Assembly (NCBI GenBank): GCA_048270225.1
Contig: JBLWTG010000003.1
Location: forward strand, 385,517-449,516
Direction: 5' to 3'
DNA length: 64,000 bases
Source of the DNA: Allopusillimonas sp048270225
GTDB taxonomy: Bacteria > Pseudomonadota > Gammaproteobacteria > Burkholderiales > Burkholderiaceae_B
This document shows, one piece after another, positions 8,787 through 17,016 of this stretch; the first letter of the stretch is position 1; each line of letters begins with the position of its first letter. The translations under genes were made by a program, and so were the position numbers. A model generated the notes under the pieces. It made no database searches. It saw nothing but the letters and a program-made list of their open reading frames with translations, and had not been told where the DNA came from.

Positions 8787-9406
8787 GCTTGCTCCGTGTC
8801 CTGGTCCGGCGATGTGCCGGAAATCAGTATCTTCAGGGCCTGGAACAGCGCCCGGTAATGCTTGCGCTGCGGATCCTGTCCAGGATTGAGTTTTTCGTTG
8901 GCCTGCGCTTCCTTGCGCCCGGCGCGGATCAGGGCTCGCAGGTGCTGGGCGTCGGCGCTGGGGTATTTTTGCAACAGATTGGTCAGACTGTCGTCGTCGC
9001 GCAAAAGCAGATCGCGCAGGGCTTCCAGCCTGTGCATTTCCTGGGTTTGCTCGCGCGAGCCGTTTTCCCAGATGTCCAGCTGCTTGCTGATGGCTGGCGC
9101 ATCTGCGTCGCGCATGAGCTTGCCGACATAGTGAATCTGGCGCCGGCGGCCTTCGCGGCTGGTGGTACGCTGCGCCAGGATCAGCGCATCATAGAGTTTT
9201 TCCGACAGGGGGAGCTGCTTGAGCTGCGACGGCGCCAGATCGACCAGCTGTTTGCCCAGGTCCTGCAGGGCGAGCATATCGCGCTTGACCTGAGATTTGC
9301 TGGGGCGGTCGTAGCCGTTCTCGTCAACACCCGTGTCGTGTTGCGTGCCAGGCGCGGCCTGCTCCTTGCCTGTGTTGTCGCCATCGTGAGAAGTATCGGA
9401 CATCAT
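8783..9406 (-). CDS. yjgA: ribosome-associated protein YjgA/DarP (DUF615)
   Basis: A 207-residue protein of the YjgA (DarP) family, which promotes late assembly of the 50S subunit. Family-like features are the polar N-terminus, SKSQVKRDMLALQDLGKQLV near residues 38-57, and a helical, charged body (REGRRRQIHYVGKLMR). It is divergent from pmbA across about 60 bp; this yjgA-pmbA divergence is common in proteobacteria and supports both calls. Confidence 0.9.
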   Translation of the reverse strand: MMSDTSHDGDNTGKEQAAPGTQHDTGVDENGYDRPSKSQVKRDMLALQDLGKQLVDLAPSQLKQLPLSEKLYDALILAQRTTSREGRRRQIHYVGKLMRDADAPAISKQLDIWENGSREQTQEMHRLEALRDLLLRDDDSLTNLLQKYPSADAQHLRALIRAGRKEAQANEKLNPGQDPQRKHYRALFQALKILISGTSPDQDTEQA

Positions 9407-9465
9407 TAACGTGAAAAAATAGTGCCTAATTGGCTATGATAACCGTCTAACCTCAAAGAGCATCA

Positions 9466-10833
9466 ATGAAAGACCAACCTTCTTCTTCCCTGCCCGTCGC
9501 CGAAAACCAGGCCTTGTTCCGCGAACTCGTGGCAGATGCGCTGGCTCACGCCAAGGCGCTCGGGGCCAGTGATGCCGTGGCCGAAGTCTCCGAAAGCCGC
9601 GGCCTGTCCGTAGCCGTGCGGAACAACGACGTCGAAACCGTCGAACAAACCCGCGACCGCTCGCTGGATCTTACCGTGTTCGCCGGCACCCGTCGCGGTT
9701 CGGCATCAACCTCCGACTTCTCGGCCAAGGCGCTGCGCGAAACCGTCGAAGCCGCCTGGCATATTGCGCGCTATACCGCCGAAGACCCTGCCGCCGGCCT
9801 GCCCGACGCCGTCGAGCTCGCTACCGAACAGCCTGATTTCCAGCTGCATCATCCCTGGAACGTCACGGCCGAAGAGGCCGCCGCGCTGGCCATACGCGCC
9901 GAGCGTGCCGCGCGCGAGGTCAGCCCGCTCATCACCAATACCGACGGCGCCTCGGTGGATACCTACGAAGGCCACTTCGTCCTGGGCAATTCGCGCGGTT
10001 TCATGGGCGGCTATCCTTACTCCAGGCATTCTCTGTCCGTCGCGCCCATTGCCGGGCGCGGCGCAGCCATGCACCGGGATTACTGGTACACCGCCGTGCG
10101 CAATGCACAGAACCTGGCCGATCCGGCCGCCGTCGGCCAGTACGCTGCCCGGCGCACCCTGTCGCGCCTGTCCGCTCGCCGCATCAAGACAGGGCGCTTT
10201 CCCGTCCTGTTCGAGGCGCCGCTGGCCGTGGGTCTGCTGGGCGCGCTGGTGCAGGCCACCAGCGGCGGCGCCCTGTACCGCAAGGCCAGCTTTTTGCTCG
10301 ATGCGCTTGGCAAGCCTGTCATGGCCGATCACATCGACATCGCCGAAGACCCCCACATTCCCGGGGCAATGGGCAGTTCCGCTTTCGATGGCGAGGGGGT
10401 GCGCACCAGCGCGCGCAATGTCGTAACCGGCGGCGTCCTGCAGGGCTATTTTCTGTCGACCTATACCGCACGCAAGCTGGGCATGCGAACCACCGGCAAT
10501 GCAGGCGGGTCGCACAACCTCCGGCTGGCCTCGCGGCTTACCGATCCGGCCGACGACCTGCCGGCCATGCTGCGCAAGCTGGGCACCGGTTTCATGGTGA
10601 CCGAGCTCATCGGGCAGGGCGTCAATTATGTGACAGGCGACTACTCCCGCGGCGCGTTCGGCTATTGGGTGGAAAACGGCGAAATCCGCCACGCCGTGCA
10701 AGAGGTCACCATTGCCGGAAATCTGGCCGATATGCTGCGCCAGATTGTGGCCGTCGGCGCCGATACCATCACGCGAGGCTCCAAGACCACGGGTTCCATC
10801 CTGATCGAGCAGATGGCGATTGCCGGGCAGTAG
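9466..10833 (+). CDS. pmbA: metalloprotease PmbA/TldE
   Basis: A 455-residue member of the TldD/PmbA family, the TldE partner that works with TldD in processing peptides such as microcins and the CcdA antitoxin. The C-terminal beta-rich domain with GSSAFDGEGVRT and NAGGSHNLRL is characteristic. The TldD subunit carries the zinc site and is not in the window. Divergent from yjgA. Followed by 107 bp before the TRAP binding-protein gene, with no clear terminator. Confidence 0.93.
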   Translation: MKDQPSSSLPVAENQALFRELVADALAHAKALGASDAVAEVSESRGLSVAVRNNDVETVEQTRDRSLDLTVFAGTRRGSASTSDFSAKALRETVEAAWHIARYTAEDPAAGLPDAVELATEQPDFQLHHPWNVTAEEAAALAIRAERAAREVSPLITNTDGASVDTYEGHFVLGNSRGFMGGYPYSRHSLSVAPIAGRGAAMHRDYWYTAVRNAQNLADPAAVGQYAARRTLSRLSARRIKTGRFPVLFEAPLAVGLLGALVQATSGGALYRKASFLLDALGKPVMADHIDIAEDPHIPGAMGSSAFDGEGVRTSARNVVTGGVLQGYFLSTYTARKLGMRTTGNAGGSHNLRLASRLTDPADDLPAMLRKLGTGFMVTELIGQGVNYVTGDYSRGAFGYWVENGEIRHAVQEVTIAGNLADMLRQIVAVGADTITRGSKTTGSILIEQMAIAGQ

Positions 10834-10940
10834 CCACCTGGCAATATCAATTCGTTACACGGGCCGCTGCACGGTGTAATATCCCCGTTGGCGGTTATTT
10901 ACCGTAAGAATAAGTTGTTTTCCCAAAGGAGAGCGTTCAA

Positions 10941-12038
10941 ATGCAACGTCGTTCATTTCTCAAACAGGCGGGCCTGGGAGCCGTGGCCAGTACCGCTATC
11001 GCCGCACCTGTCTTTGCCCAGAGCAACCCCAAAATCAGCTGGAAAATGACGTCCACATACGGGCCGTCGCTTCCTCCGCTGTTCTCCACCGCCCAAACCT
11101 TCTGCAAAATGGTCGAAGAAGCCTCGGGCGGCAATTTCTCCATCCGCCTGTATCCGGCCGGTGAAATTGTCCCGGGCTATGGCGTCATGGACGCCGTCGG
11201 CAACCGCACCGTGGAGTGCGGCCAGACCGCCTCCTACTATTACTATGGCAAGGACCCCTCGTTCTGCTTCGATACGGCGGTTCCCTTCGGCCTGAACGCA
11301 CGGCAGATGTACGCCTGGATGTACGAAGGCGATGGCCTGAAGCTGATGCGCGAGCTGTTTGCTCCCCGTCACATCATCAACTTCCCGCTGGGCAATACCG
11401 GCACGCAGATGGGCGGCTGGTACCGCAAGGAAATCAAAACCGTCGACGACCTCAAGGGCCTGAAGATGCGCACCGCGGGCTTTGCCGGCGAGGTGCTGTC
11501 CCGCATGGGCGTGATTCCCCAGCAGATTCCTCCCGGCGACATCTATCCTTCGCTGGAAAAAGGCACACTGGACGCAGTCGAGTTCGTGGGTCCCGTCGAC
11601 GACGAGAAACTGGGCTTCCAGAAAGTGGCCAAGTATTACTACTATCCGGGCTGGTGGGAAGGCGGCGCGCAGGTGTCCCTGTACGTCAACGACACGGCCT
11701 ACAACGAACTGCCCAAGCAGTACCAGTCGCTGGTCGACGTCGCAACGCGCGCAGCCGGTTCGCGCATGGTGGCCGACTACGATGCGCACAATCCGGCCGC
11801 CCTGCGCCGCCTGATTGCCGCCGGCGCCGTGCTCAAGGCTTTCCCCCGCGATGTCATGGATGCCTCGTTCAAGGCCTCTGGCGAAGTCTACAAAGAGTTC
11901 TGCGACAAAGACGCCATGTTCAAGAAAATCTACGACAACTACATGGGCTTTCGCGATAATGTCGTGCCATGGTTCCGCGTGGCCGAAGGCGCTTACGACA
12001 ACTACATGGGCATCGCGCTGGCGAGCCAGAAAAAGTAA
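10941..12038 (+). CDS. TRAP transporter substrate-binding protein, DctP family
   Basis: A 365-residue periplasmic binding protein of the TRAP-T family. The N-terminus has a twin-arginine signal (RRSFLK at residues 3-8, then a hydrophobic stretch ending AAPVFAQ), so it is probably Tat-exported, as many DctP-like proteins of this subgroup are. The start is well placed behind AAAGGAGA. The middle holds the TRAP ligand region (GLKMRTAGFAGEVLSRMG) including the conserved Arg at R-T-A. No DctQ or DctM membrane gene lies nearby, so it is an orphan and must work with components elsewhere. A strong terminator follows. Substrate unknown (carboxylates are the usual ligands). Confidence 0.9.
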   Translation: MQRRSFLKQAGLGAVASTAIAAPVFAQSNPKISWKMTSTYGPSLPPLFSTAQTFCKMVEEASGGNFSIRLYPAGEIVPGYGVMDAVGNRTVECGQTASYYYYGKDPSFCFDTAVPFGLNARQMYAWMYEGDGLKLMRELFAPRHIINFPLGNTGTQMGGWYRKEIKTVDDLKGLKMRTAGFAGEVLSRMGVIPQQIPPGDIYPSLEKGTLDAVEFVGPVDDEKLGFQKVAKYYYYPGWWEGGAQVSLYVNDTAYNELPKQYQSLVDVATRAAGSRMVADYDAHNPAALRRLIAAGAVLKAFPRDVMDASFKASGEVYKEFCDKDAMFKKIYDNYMGFRDNVVPWFRVAEGAYDNYMGIALASQKK

Positions 12039-12073
12039 GCCTCGCGCGGGCATGACGCCCGTTCCAGGTTCGA

Positions 12074-12105
12074 GGCCCGTTGCGTACATGCAGCGGGCCT
12101 TTTTT
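12074..12105 (+). terminator. intrinsic terminator after the TRAP binding-protein gene
   Basis: Ten-base-pair stem GGCCCGTTGC / GCAGCGGGCC (one wobble pair), six-base loop, followed by six T residues. Confidence 0.9.
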
Positions 12106-12113
12106 CTATGTGC

Positions 12114-12142
12114 TTGCCACGGCTGGAAATTTGCGCTAGATA
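12114..12142 (+). promoter_or_regulatory. possible sigma-70 promoter of rplM-rpsI
   Basis: TTGCCA at 12114-12119 and TAGATA at 12137-12142 are 17 bp apart. They sit just after the upstream terminator and about 100 bp before rplM. The -35 is close to consensus, the -10 is weak. Inferred by eye. Confidence 0.4.
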
Positions 12143-12244
12143 TGTTATTATGTTGGACTTTTCTTGCTGTTTGTACGGGCAACTCACAATGCCTAGACAG
12201 GATAGCAGCAGCAGAAAACTTCCCAACTTTTATTAGGACCCATC

Positions 12245-12673
12245 ATGAAGACCTTTGTGGCCAAGCCGCATGAAGTCAAGCGTGACTGGTACGTGATTGA
12301 CGCCAAGGGCAAAGTCCTCGGTCGTGTGGCCAGCGAAGTCGCACGCCGTCTGCGCGGCAAGCACAAGCCTGAATTCACGCCCCACGTTGACACGGGTGAC
12401 TATATCGTCATCATCAACGCTGCTGACATCGTTGTTACCGGCAACAAGACAGAAGACAAAAAATACTTCCGTCACTCTACGTACCCCGGCGGCATCACTG
12501 AAACCAACTTCCGGAAAATGCAAGAGCGTTTCCCCGGCCGTGCCATCCAGAAAGCCGTCAAAGGCATGCTCCCCAAGGGGCCCCTGGGTTACGCCATGGC
12601 CAAGAAGCTGAAGATATACGCCGGCGCAGAGCATCCGCATACGGCTCAACAGCCCAAGCCGCTGGAATTCTAA
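12245..12673 (+). CDS. rplM: 50S ribosomal protein L13
   Basis: 142 residues, the usual length. It starts MKTFVAKPHEVKRDWYVIDA with the conserved GKVLGRVASEVARRLRGKHK block and ends near GAEHPHTAQQP, all diagnostic of L13. First gene of the conserved rplM-rpsI operon, 9 bp before rpsI; an upstream terminator isolates it from the TRAP gene. Confidence 0.99.
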   Translation: MKTFVAKPHEVKRDWYVIDAKGKVLGRVASEVARRLRGKHKPEFTPHVDTGDYIVIINAADIVVTGNKTEDKKYFRHSTYPGGITETNFRKMQERFPGRAIQKAVKGMLPKGPLGYAMAKKLKIYAGAEHPHTAQQPKPLEF

Positions 12674-12682
12674 GGATAGGTC

Positions 12683-13075
12683 ATGATCGGTAACTGGAAC
12701 TATGGAACAGGCCGCCGCAAAACGTCGGTAGCCCGCGTGTTCTTGAAAAAGGGCTCGGGCAAGATCGTCATCAACGGCAAGCCTCTGGACGAATACTTTG
12801 CTCGCGAAACCGGCCGTATGGTCGTTCGCCAGCCGCTGGAACTCACCAACCACCTCGAAACGTTCGACTTTCACGTCAACGTCCAGGGCGGCGGTGAAAG
12901 CGGCCAGGCCGGCGCGGTTCGCCACGGTATTACTCGTGCACTGATCGACTACGATGAGTCGCTCAAGCCCTCGCTCAAGCAAGCTGGTTTTGTGACCCGC
13001 GATGCCCGCGAAGTCGAACGCAAGAAAGTCGGCTTCCACAAGGCTCGCCGTCGCAAGCAGTTCAGCAAGCGCTAA
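12683..13075 (+). CDS. rpsI: 30S ribosomal protein S9
   Basis: 130 residues. It starts with NWNYGTGRRKTSVARVFLKKG and ends in the basic tail KKVGFHKARRRKQFSKR, which reaches the P-site tRNA in the ribosome. Co-transcribed with rplM and followed by a strong terminator. Confidence 0.99.
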   Translation: MIGNWNYGTGRRKTSVARVFLKKGSGKIVINGKPLDEYFARETGRMVVRQPLELTNHLETFDFHVNVQGGGESGQAGAVRHGITRALIDYDESLKPSLKQAGFVTRDAREVERKKVGFHKARRRKQFSKR

Positions 13076-13110
13076 GCCGCGAGATACAGGCCCAGGCCTG
13101 TGGCAGTATC

Positions 13111-13138
13111 AAAAACCCCCGGCTTGCCGGGGGTTTTT
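13111..13138 (+). terminator. intrinsic terminator after rplM-rpsI
   Basis: A perfect 13-bp stem (AAAAACCCCCGGC / GCCGGGGGTTTTT) around a TT centre. The A- and T-rich ends make it able to work on either strand. Confidence 0.95.
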
Positions 13139-13246
13139 GCATGAACGACATGGTGCAGTGGCCGCGATGCGCCCAGGCCTTGGGCGGGTTCCGGGCTGTT
13201 GCATAATAGGCAGACGTAATTTTTGTTTATGGAATCGGGAATAGCT

Positions 13247-14308
13247 ATGACTACAGCAGCGACAAAGCGTATCAAGGTTGGCATCGTGGGCGGCACGGGT
13301 TACACCGGGGTCGAGCTGTTGCGACTGTTGTCACAGCACCCGCATGTCGAGCTTGTCGCCATCACATCGCGTAAAGAAGACGGCATGCCGGTTGCCCAGA
13401 TGTTCCCCAATCTGCGCGGCCACGTCGCGCTGTGCTTCAGCACGCCCGACAAGGCGCCGCTGGACGACTGCGATGTCGTGTTCTTTGCCACGCCGCATGG
13501 CGTGGCCATGGCGCAGGCCCAGCATCTGCTCGACAAAGGGGTGCGCATCATTGACCTGGCCGCCGATTTCCGCCTGCAGGATACCGGCGTATTCGAGCGC
13601 TGGTACAAAATGCCCCACGCCTGCCCCGATATTCTGCGCCAGTCCGTATATGGTCTGGTGGAGCTCAATCGTGACACCATCGCTCAGGCTCAGGTCATCG
13701 GCAATCCGGGCTGCTATCCAACCACTGTGCTGCTGGGTCTGGCGCCATTGCTCGGGGGCCGCAAGCTGATTGACGCCTCGCGCATTATTGCCGACTGCAA
13801 GTCCGGCGTGTCGGGGGCGGGACGCAAGACGGAGGTGGGCTCGCTGTTTTCCGAAGCCAGCGACAACTTCAAAGCATACGGCGTGGCGGGTCATCGCCAT
13901 CATCCCGAAATCTGCGAACAGCTCAATGCCATGGCCGGAGAGCCGGTGGGGCTGACGTTCGTGCCTCATCTGGTGCCGATGATACGGGGCATGTTTTCCA
14001 CGATTTATGCGCGCATCCTTCCCGAAGCCATGGATACAGACTTCCAGGCGCTGTACGAGCAGCGCTATGCCGGCGAGGCATTTGTAGACGTTATGCCGGC
14101 GGGCAGCGTGCCGGAAACCCGTTCTGTCAGGGCTTCCAACCAGTTGCGCATTGCGGTGCACCGCCCGGGCGACGGCGACCAGCTTATTGTGTTGGTTGCG
14201 CAGGACAATCTGGTCAAGGGCGCTTCCGGCCAGGCAGTCCAGAACATGAACATCATGTTCGGTCTGCCGGAGGCTGCGGGCCTGGGTCACGTTGCCGTTT
14301 TGCCTTGA
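13247..14308 (+). CDS. argC: N-acetyl-gamma-glutamyl-phosphate reductase
   Basis: Third enzyme of arginine synthesis, NADPH-dependent reduction of N-acetylglutamyl phosphate. The N-terminal dinucleotide fold reads IKVGIVGGTGYTGVELL, and the active-site cysteine is C156 in IGNPGCYPT. About 353 residues from the ATG at 13247, chosen because GGGA lies 8 bp upstream; an ATG at 13229 and a TTG at 13223 are in frame but have no better ribosome site. Single arg gene here; followed by a DUF6776-like gene. Confidence 0.95.
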   Translation: MTTAATKRIKVGIVGGTGYTGVELLRLLSQHPHVELVAITSRKEDGMPVAQMFPNLRGHVALCFSTPDKAPLDDCDVVFFATPHGVAMAQAQHLLDKGVRIIDLAADFRLQDTGVFERWYKMPHACPDILRQSVYGLVELNRDTIAQAQVIGNPGCYPTTVLLGLAPLLGGRKLIDASRIIADCKSGVSGAGRKTEVGSLFSEASDNFKAYGVAGHRHHPEICEQLNAMAGEPVGLTFVPHLVPMIRGMFSTIYARILPEAMDTDFQALYEQRYAGEAFVDVMPAGSVPETRSVRASNQLRIAVHRPGDGDQLIVLVAQDNLVKGASGQAVQNMNIMFGLPEAAGLGHVAVLP

Positions 14309-14350
14309 GCATCCGGGAACTGTTGCGCCCTTATTAGGGTCTGTGTAAGG

Positions 14351-15283
14351 ATGACAGACAAAAAGCCAGACCCCGCCCCGGCGGCGCAACACCCCCCCGC
14401 CACGCCTGCTGCCGCAAGCAACCTCCGTGCGGCGCCACCTCCCGGTGGGGATCTTAGGGCGCCTCGTCGCGCCGCCGCCTGGCACGTCATCCTGCCGGTG
14501 TTGCTGGTCGGGCTCGCGCTGGGCGTGCTGGGAGGCCGGTATTGGTTCAAGGACCAGGCCACGCGCCGATACGATACCCTCAAAAAAACCCTTGAAGGCG
14601 AGCTCATGACGGCCAGGGCGGAGCAGGCCAAGGCGCAGGCACAGGTCGATGCGCTGTCCGGCAACCTGCTTGTTGAAGAAAGCACGCGCAAGGGGCTGGA
14701 AACCTCTCTTGAAAGCGCGCAGACTGAGCTGGGCCGGGTCCGCGAGCAGCTGGCTTTTTTCGACCAGCTCTTTCCGCCAGGGCCGCAAGGCGCGGTGAGC
14801 ATTCGGGGGCTGGACGCCGAACTGCATGGCACTACGCTGCAGTACCGGGCCCTGCTCATGCGCAATGCCGTGAATGCGCCCAAGTTCGAGGGCCGTATGC
14901 AGTTCCTGGCAAAAGGCACCCGGAACGGAAAAGCTGAAACCATTGTCCTGGAGCCTGCACGGGGCATGGCGCCGGCCGTGCCGGCGGCTGATCCGCATTC
15001 TCCGGGCGGGAGCAAACCGCCTGCTGCACAGCAGGAGCGCGCAGACGCGGCAGGCTCAGGGAGCGCGGCGGCATCGTCCACCGATGGCAAGCCCGCAGCT
15101 CCTGATGAGCCGGACAAGCAGGCGAGAGACGGCAGCTTTGTCCTGGCCTTTGATGAATTCCAGCGCAGCGCCGGCCTGCTGGACGTACCGAAAGGCTTCG
15201 AGCCAAACAGGCTTACCTTGAACGTTTTGCAGGGTGATGCCGTCAGGGCGACACGCAGCATCACCCTGAACGCAGGCAGCTAG
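14351..15283 (+). CDS. membrane-anchored coiled-coil protein (DUF6776-like)
   Basis: A 310-residue protein of unknown function. It has a proline/alanine-rich cytoplasmic N-terminus (about 1-45), one transmembrane helix (about 50-68, VILPVLLVGLALGVLGG), a coiled coil (about 75-135) and a small C-terminal domain. The C-terminal domain is interrupted by a low-complexity Ala/Pro/Gly/Ser segment (about 205-255). A similar protein follows argC in related betaproteobacteria, often beside envelope or bactofilin genes; this is from memory. A role in cell envelope organisation is only a guess. Confidence 0.75.
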   Translation: MTDKKPDPAPAAQHPPATPAAASNLRAAPPPGGDLRAPRRAAAWHVILPVLLVGLALGVLGGRYWFKDQATRRYDTLKKTLEGELMTARAEQAKAQAQVDALSGNLLVEESTRKGLETSLESAQTELGRVREQLAFFDQLFPPGPQGAVSIRGLDAELHGTTLQYRALLMRNAVNAPKFEGRMQFLAKGTRNGKAETIVLEPARGMAPAVPAADPHSPGGSKPPAAQQERADAAGSGSAAASSTDGKPAAPDEPDKQARDGSFVLAFDEFQRSAGLLDVPKGFEPNRLTLNVLQGDAVRATRSITLNAGS

Positions 15284-15413
15284 GTTTTCGCCGGCCGGGG
15301 CCGCATGGCCTGGCGCCGGGTTTTCGAGGCTCGGGCTTTCGGGCGCCGGGCTTGCTAAAAGACGGGCGCCCCTTTCCGGCGGAAGGGGTCAGAACGCCGC
15401 AAACCGCGCCTGG

Positions 15414-15440
15414 CCTGCCTTTACAGTAAATAAAGGCAGG
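15414..15440 (+). repeat. hairpin in the erpA upstream region
   Basis: A 10-bp perfect stem CCTGCCTTTA / TAAAGGCAGG with a seven-base loop, preceded at about 15369-15388 by a second GC-rich hairpin. No T tract follows, so it is a weak terminator at best. It lies upstream of the predicted erpA promoter. Confidence 0.45.
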
Positions 15441-15453
15441 GTGGGCATCAGAG

Positions 15454-15462
15454 TGTTATAGT
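15454..15462 (+). promoter_or_regulatory. extended -10 promoter of erpA
   Basis: TG-T-TATAGT is an extended -10 element about 48 bp upstream of the erpA start. No good -35 is seen, as is common for extended -10 promoters. Inferred by eye. Confidence 0.45.
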
Positions 15463-15509
15463 ATTTCGTATATATATTGCGCCGCGTCAGCGCGGCCACG
15501 GAGTGTCAA

Positions 15510-15878
15510 ATGAATACCCTTGTTGAAACCGCTGAGCTTCAAGCGCCGCCTTCGCCGCTGATCTTTACCGATGCGGCTGCGTCCAAGGTCAAGGAGCTTC
15601 TCCAGGAAGAGGGCAACCCCGAACTCAAGCTGCGCGTTTTCGTGCAGGGGGGCGGCTGCTCTGGCTTCCAGTATGGTTTTACCTTCGACGAAACCATCAA
15701 CGACGACGACACCACCATAGACAAGGAAGGCGTGCAGCTATTGGTCGATCCAATGAGCTTCCAGTACCTGGTGGGCGCCGAAATCGACTACAAAGACGAC
15801 CTCGAAGGCGCCCAGTTCGTGATCCGCAATCCCAACGCCACGTCTACCTGCGGCTGCGGCTCGTCGTTCGTGCCTTGA
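15510..15878 (+). CDS. erpA: iron-sulfur cluster insertion protein ErpA
   Basis: 122-residue A-type carrier that delivers [4Fe-4S] or [2Fe-2S] clusters to target enzymes. The three cluster cysteines are C50 (GGGCSGFQYGF), C114 and C116 (TSTCGCGSSF). The start MNTLVETAEL is chosen over an in-frame start 33 bp upstream because it gives the family length and has GGAG nearby. Convergent with anmK, with the two stop codons adjacent. Confidence 0.95.
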   Translation: MNTLVETAELQAPPSPLIFTDAAASKVKELLQEEGNPELKLRVFVQGGGCSGFQYGFTFDETINDDDTTIDKEGVQLLVDPMSFQYLVGAEIDYKDDLEGAQFVIRNPNATSTCGCGSSFVP

Positions 15879-17015
15879 TCACGCTGTGCCGGGATAACGG
15901 CACCCCAGCATGCTGGGGTGCGCGGCGCCGGTAACGGTCGGCAGTCCGGCGCATATTCCAGCTTCGTGGGCCCAGGCCAGCCAGGCAAAGGCCAGCGCCT
16001 CCACCTCTTGCACGGGTATCCCCGCGTCTGACGTCGGTATGACAGGCAGATGTAGCGCCGCTTCCAGTGCCTGGATCAGGCAAGGATTACAGGCGCCTCC
16101 CCCGCATACCAGTACTTCGCTTATATCGGGTGCTCCGGTCAGGATGGCCTGCGCCGCGCTGTGTGCCGTCAACAGTACCAGCGTGGCCTGAATGTCGGCA
16201 TCCGACAGGCCCTGGTCCGCTGCGCCGAAGCGGTCCAGTCGCCGGGTGAGCCAGCCAAGATTGAAGAGATCCCTTCCTGTGGATTTGGGCGGCGGCAGGG
16301 CAAACCACGGCTCGCTGGCCAGCAGATAGTCCAGTAGAGCGGGATTGGCCGTACCTGTGGCGCCCCATCCGCCATCGGCGTCGTAGGCCTGGCCGGTTTT
16401 CTCATGTGTCCAGGCGTCCAGCAGCACATTGGCCGGCCCGGTATCGAAGCCGCGGACCGGGGTCTGCGAGCCGCTGGGCGGCAGCAGCGTGACGTTGGCG
16501 ATGCCGCCCAGGTTCAGTACCGCCCGAGGGGTGGAGGTCGAGAAGATGGCCTGATGAAAGGCGGGCACCAGGGGTGCGCCTTGCCCGCCCGCCGCGATAT
16601 CGCGCGAACGGAAATCCGCAATGACGGCAATGCCGGTAAGCTCGGCCAGAAGGGCGGGAGCATTGATCTGTATTGTGTAGCCGGACGCGGGATCATGCCT
16701 GACGGTTTGTCCGTGCGCACCGATCGCGCGAACTTCCCGGGGCGCCATATCGGTTTGCGACAACAGCTGCAGGCAGGCCTGCGCGTAAAGTTCAGCCAGG
16801 GCATTGCCAGCCAGCGCAGCGCGCCTGAGCTCATCGGGCCCTGCCGAATTGAGCGCCAGGAACTCGCTGCGCAGGGCGGGCGGCATCGGCAGCGCTGCCG
16901 ACGCCAGCACGCGGGGGTGTGTGGCGTCGGTGAAATCGGCCAGTACCGCATCAACGCCATCAGTGCTGGTGCCGGACATCAGCCCTATGAAATGCGCGGG
17001 CGTTGCGGCGGCCAT
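15879..17015 (-). CDS. anmK: anhydro-N-acetylmuramic acid kinase
   Basis: Phosphorylates and hydrolyses 1,6-anhydro-MurNAc to MurNAc-6-phosphate in cell-wall recycling. The ATP-binding signature GLMSGTSTDGVDAV is at residues 11-24, and a second glycine-rich segment (NLGGIANVTLLP) lies near the middle. I use the ATG at 17015 (378 residues), one base after the stop of the upstream peptidase gene; a longer frame to 17111 would overlap that gene heavily. Co-transcription with an M23 peptidase fits a shared role in peptidoglycan turnover. Confidence 0.95.
   Translation of the reverse strand: MAAATPAHFIGLMSGTSTDGVDAVLADFTDATHPRVLASAALPMPPALRSEFLALNSAGPDELRRAALAGNALAELYAQACLQLLSQTDMAPREVRAIGAHGQTVRHDPASGYTIQINAPALLAELTGIAVIADFRSRDIAAGGQGAPLVPAFHQAIFSTSTPRAVLNLGGIANVTLLPPSGSQTPVRGFDTGPANVLLDAWTHEKTGQAYDADGGWGATGTANPALLDYLLASEPWFALPPPKSTGRDLFNLGWLTRRLDRFGAADQGLSDADIQATLVLLTAHSAAQAILTGAPDISEVLVCGGGACNPCLIQALEAALHLPVIPTSDAGIPVQEVEALAFAWLAWAHEAGICAGLPTVTGAAHPSMLGCRYPGTA
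15900..15921. repeat. 22-bp perfect palindrome inside the 3' end of anmK
   Basis: GCACCCCAGCA / TGCTGGGGTGC with no spacer. It lies 22 bp beyond the erpA stop in the convergent region. No T tract follows on either strand, so it is not a classical terminator. Confidence 0.5.
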
Positions 17016-17016
17016 G

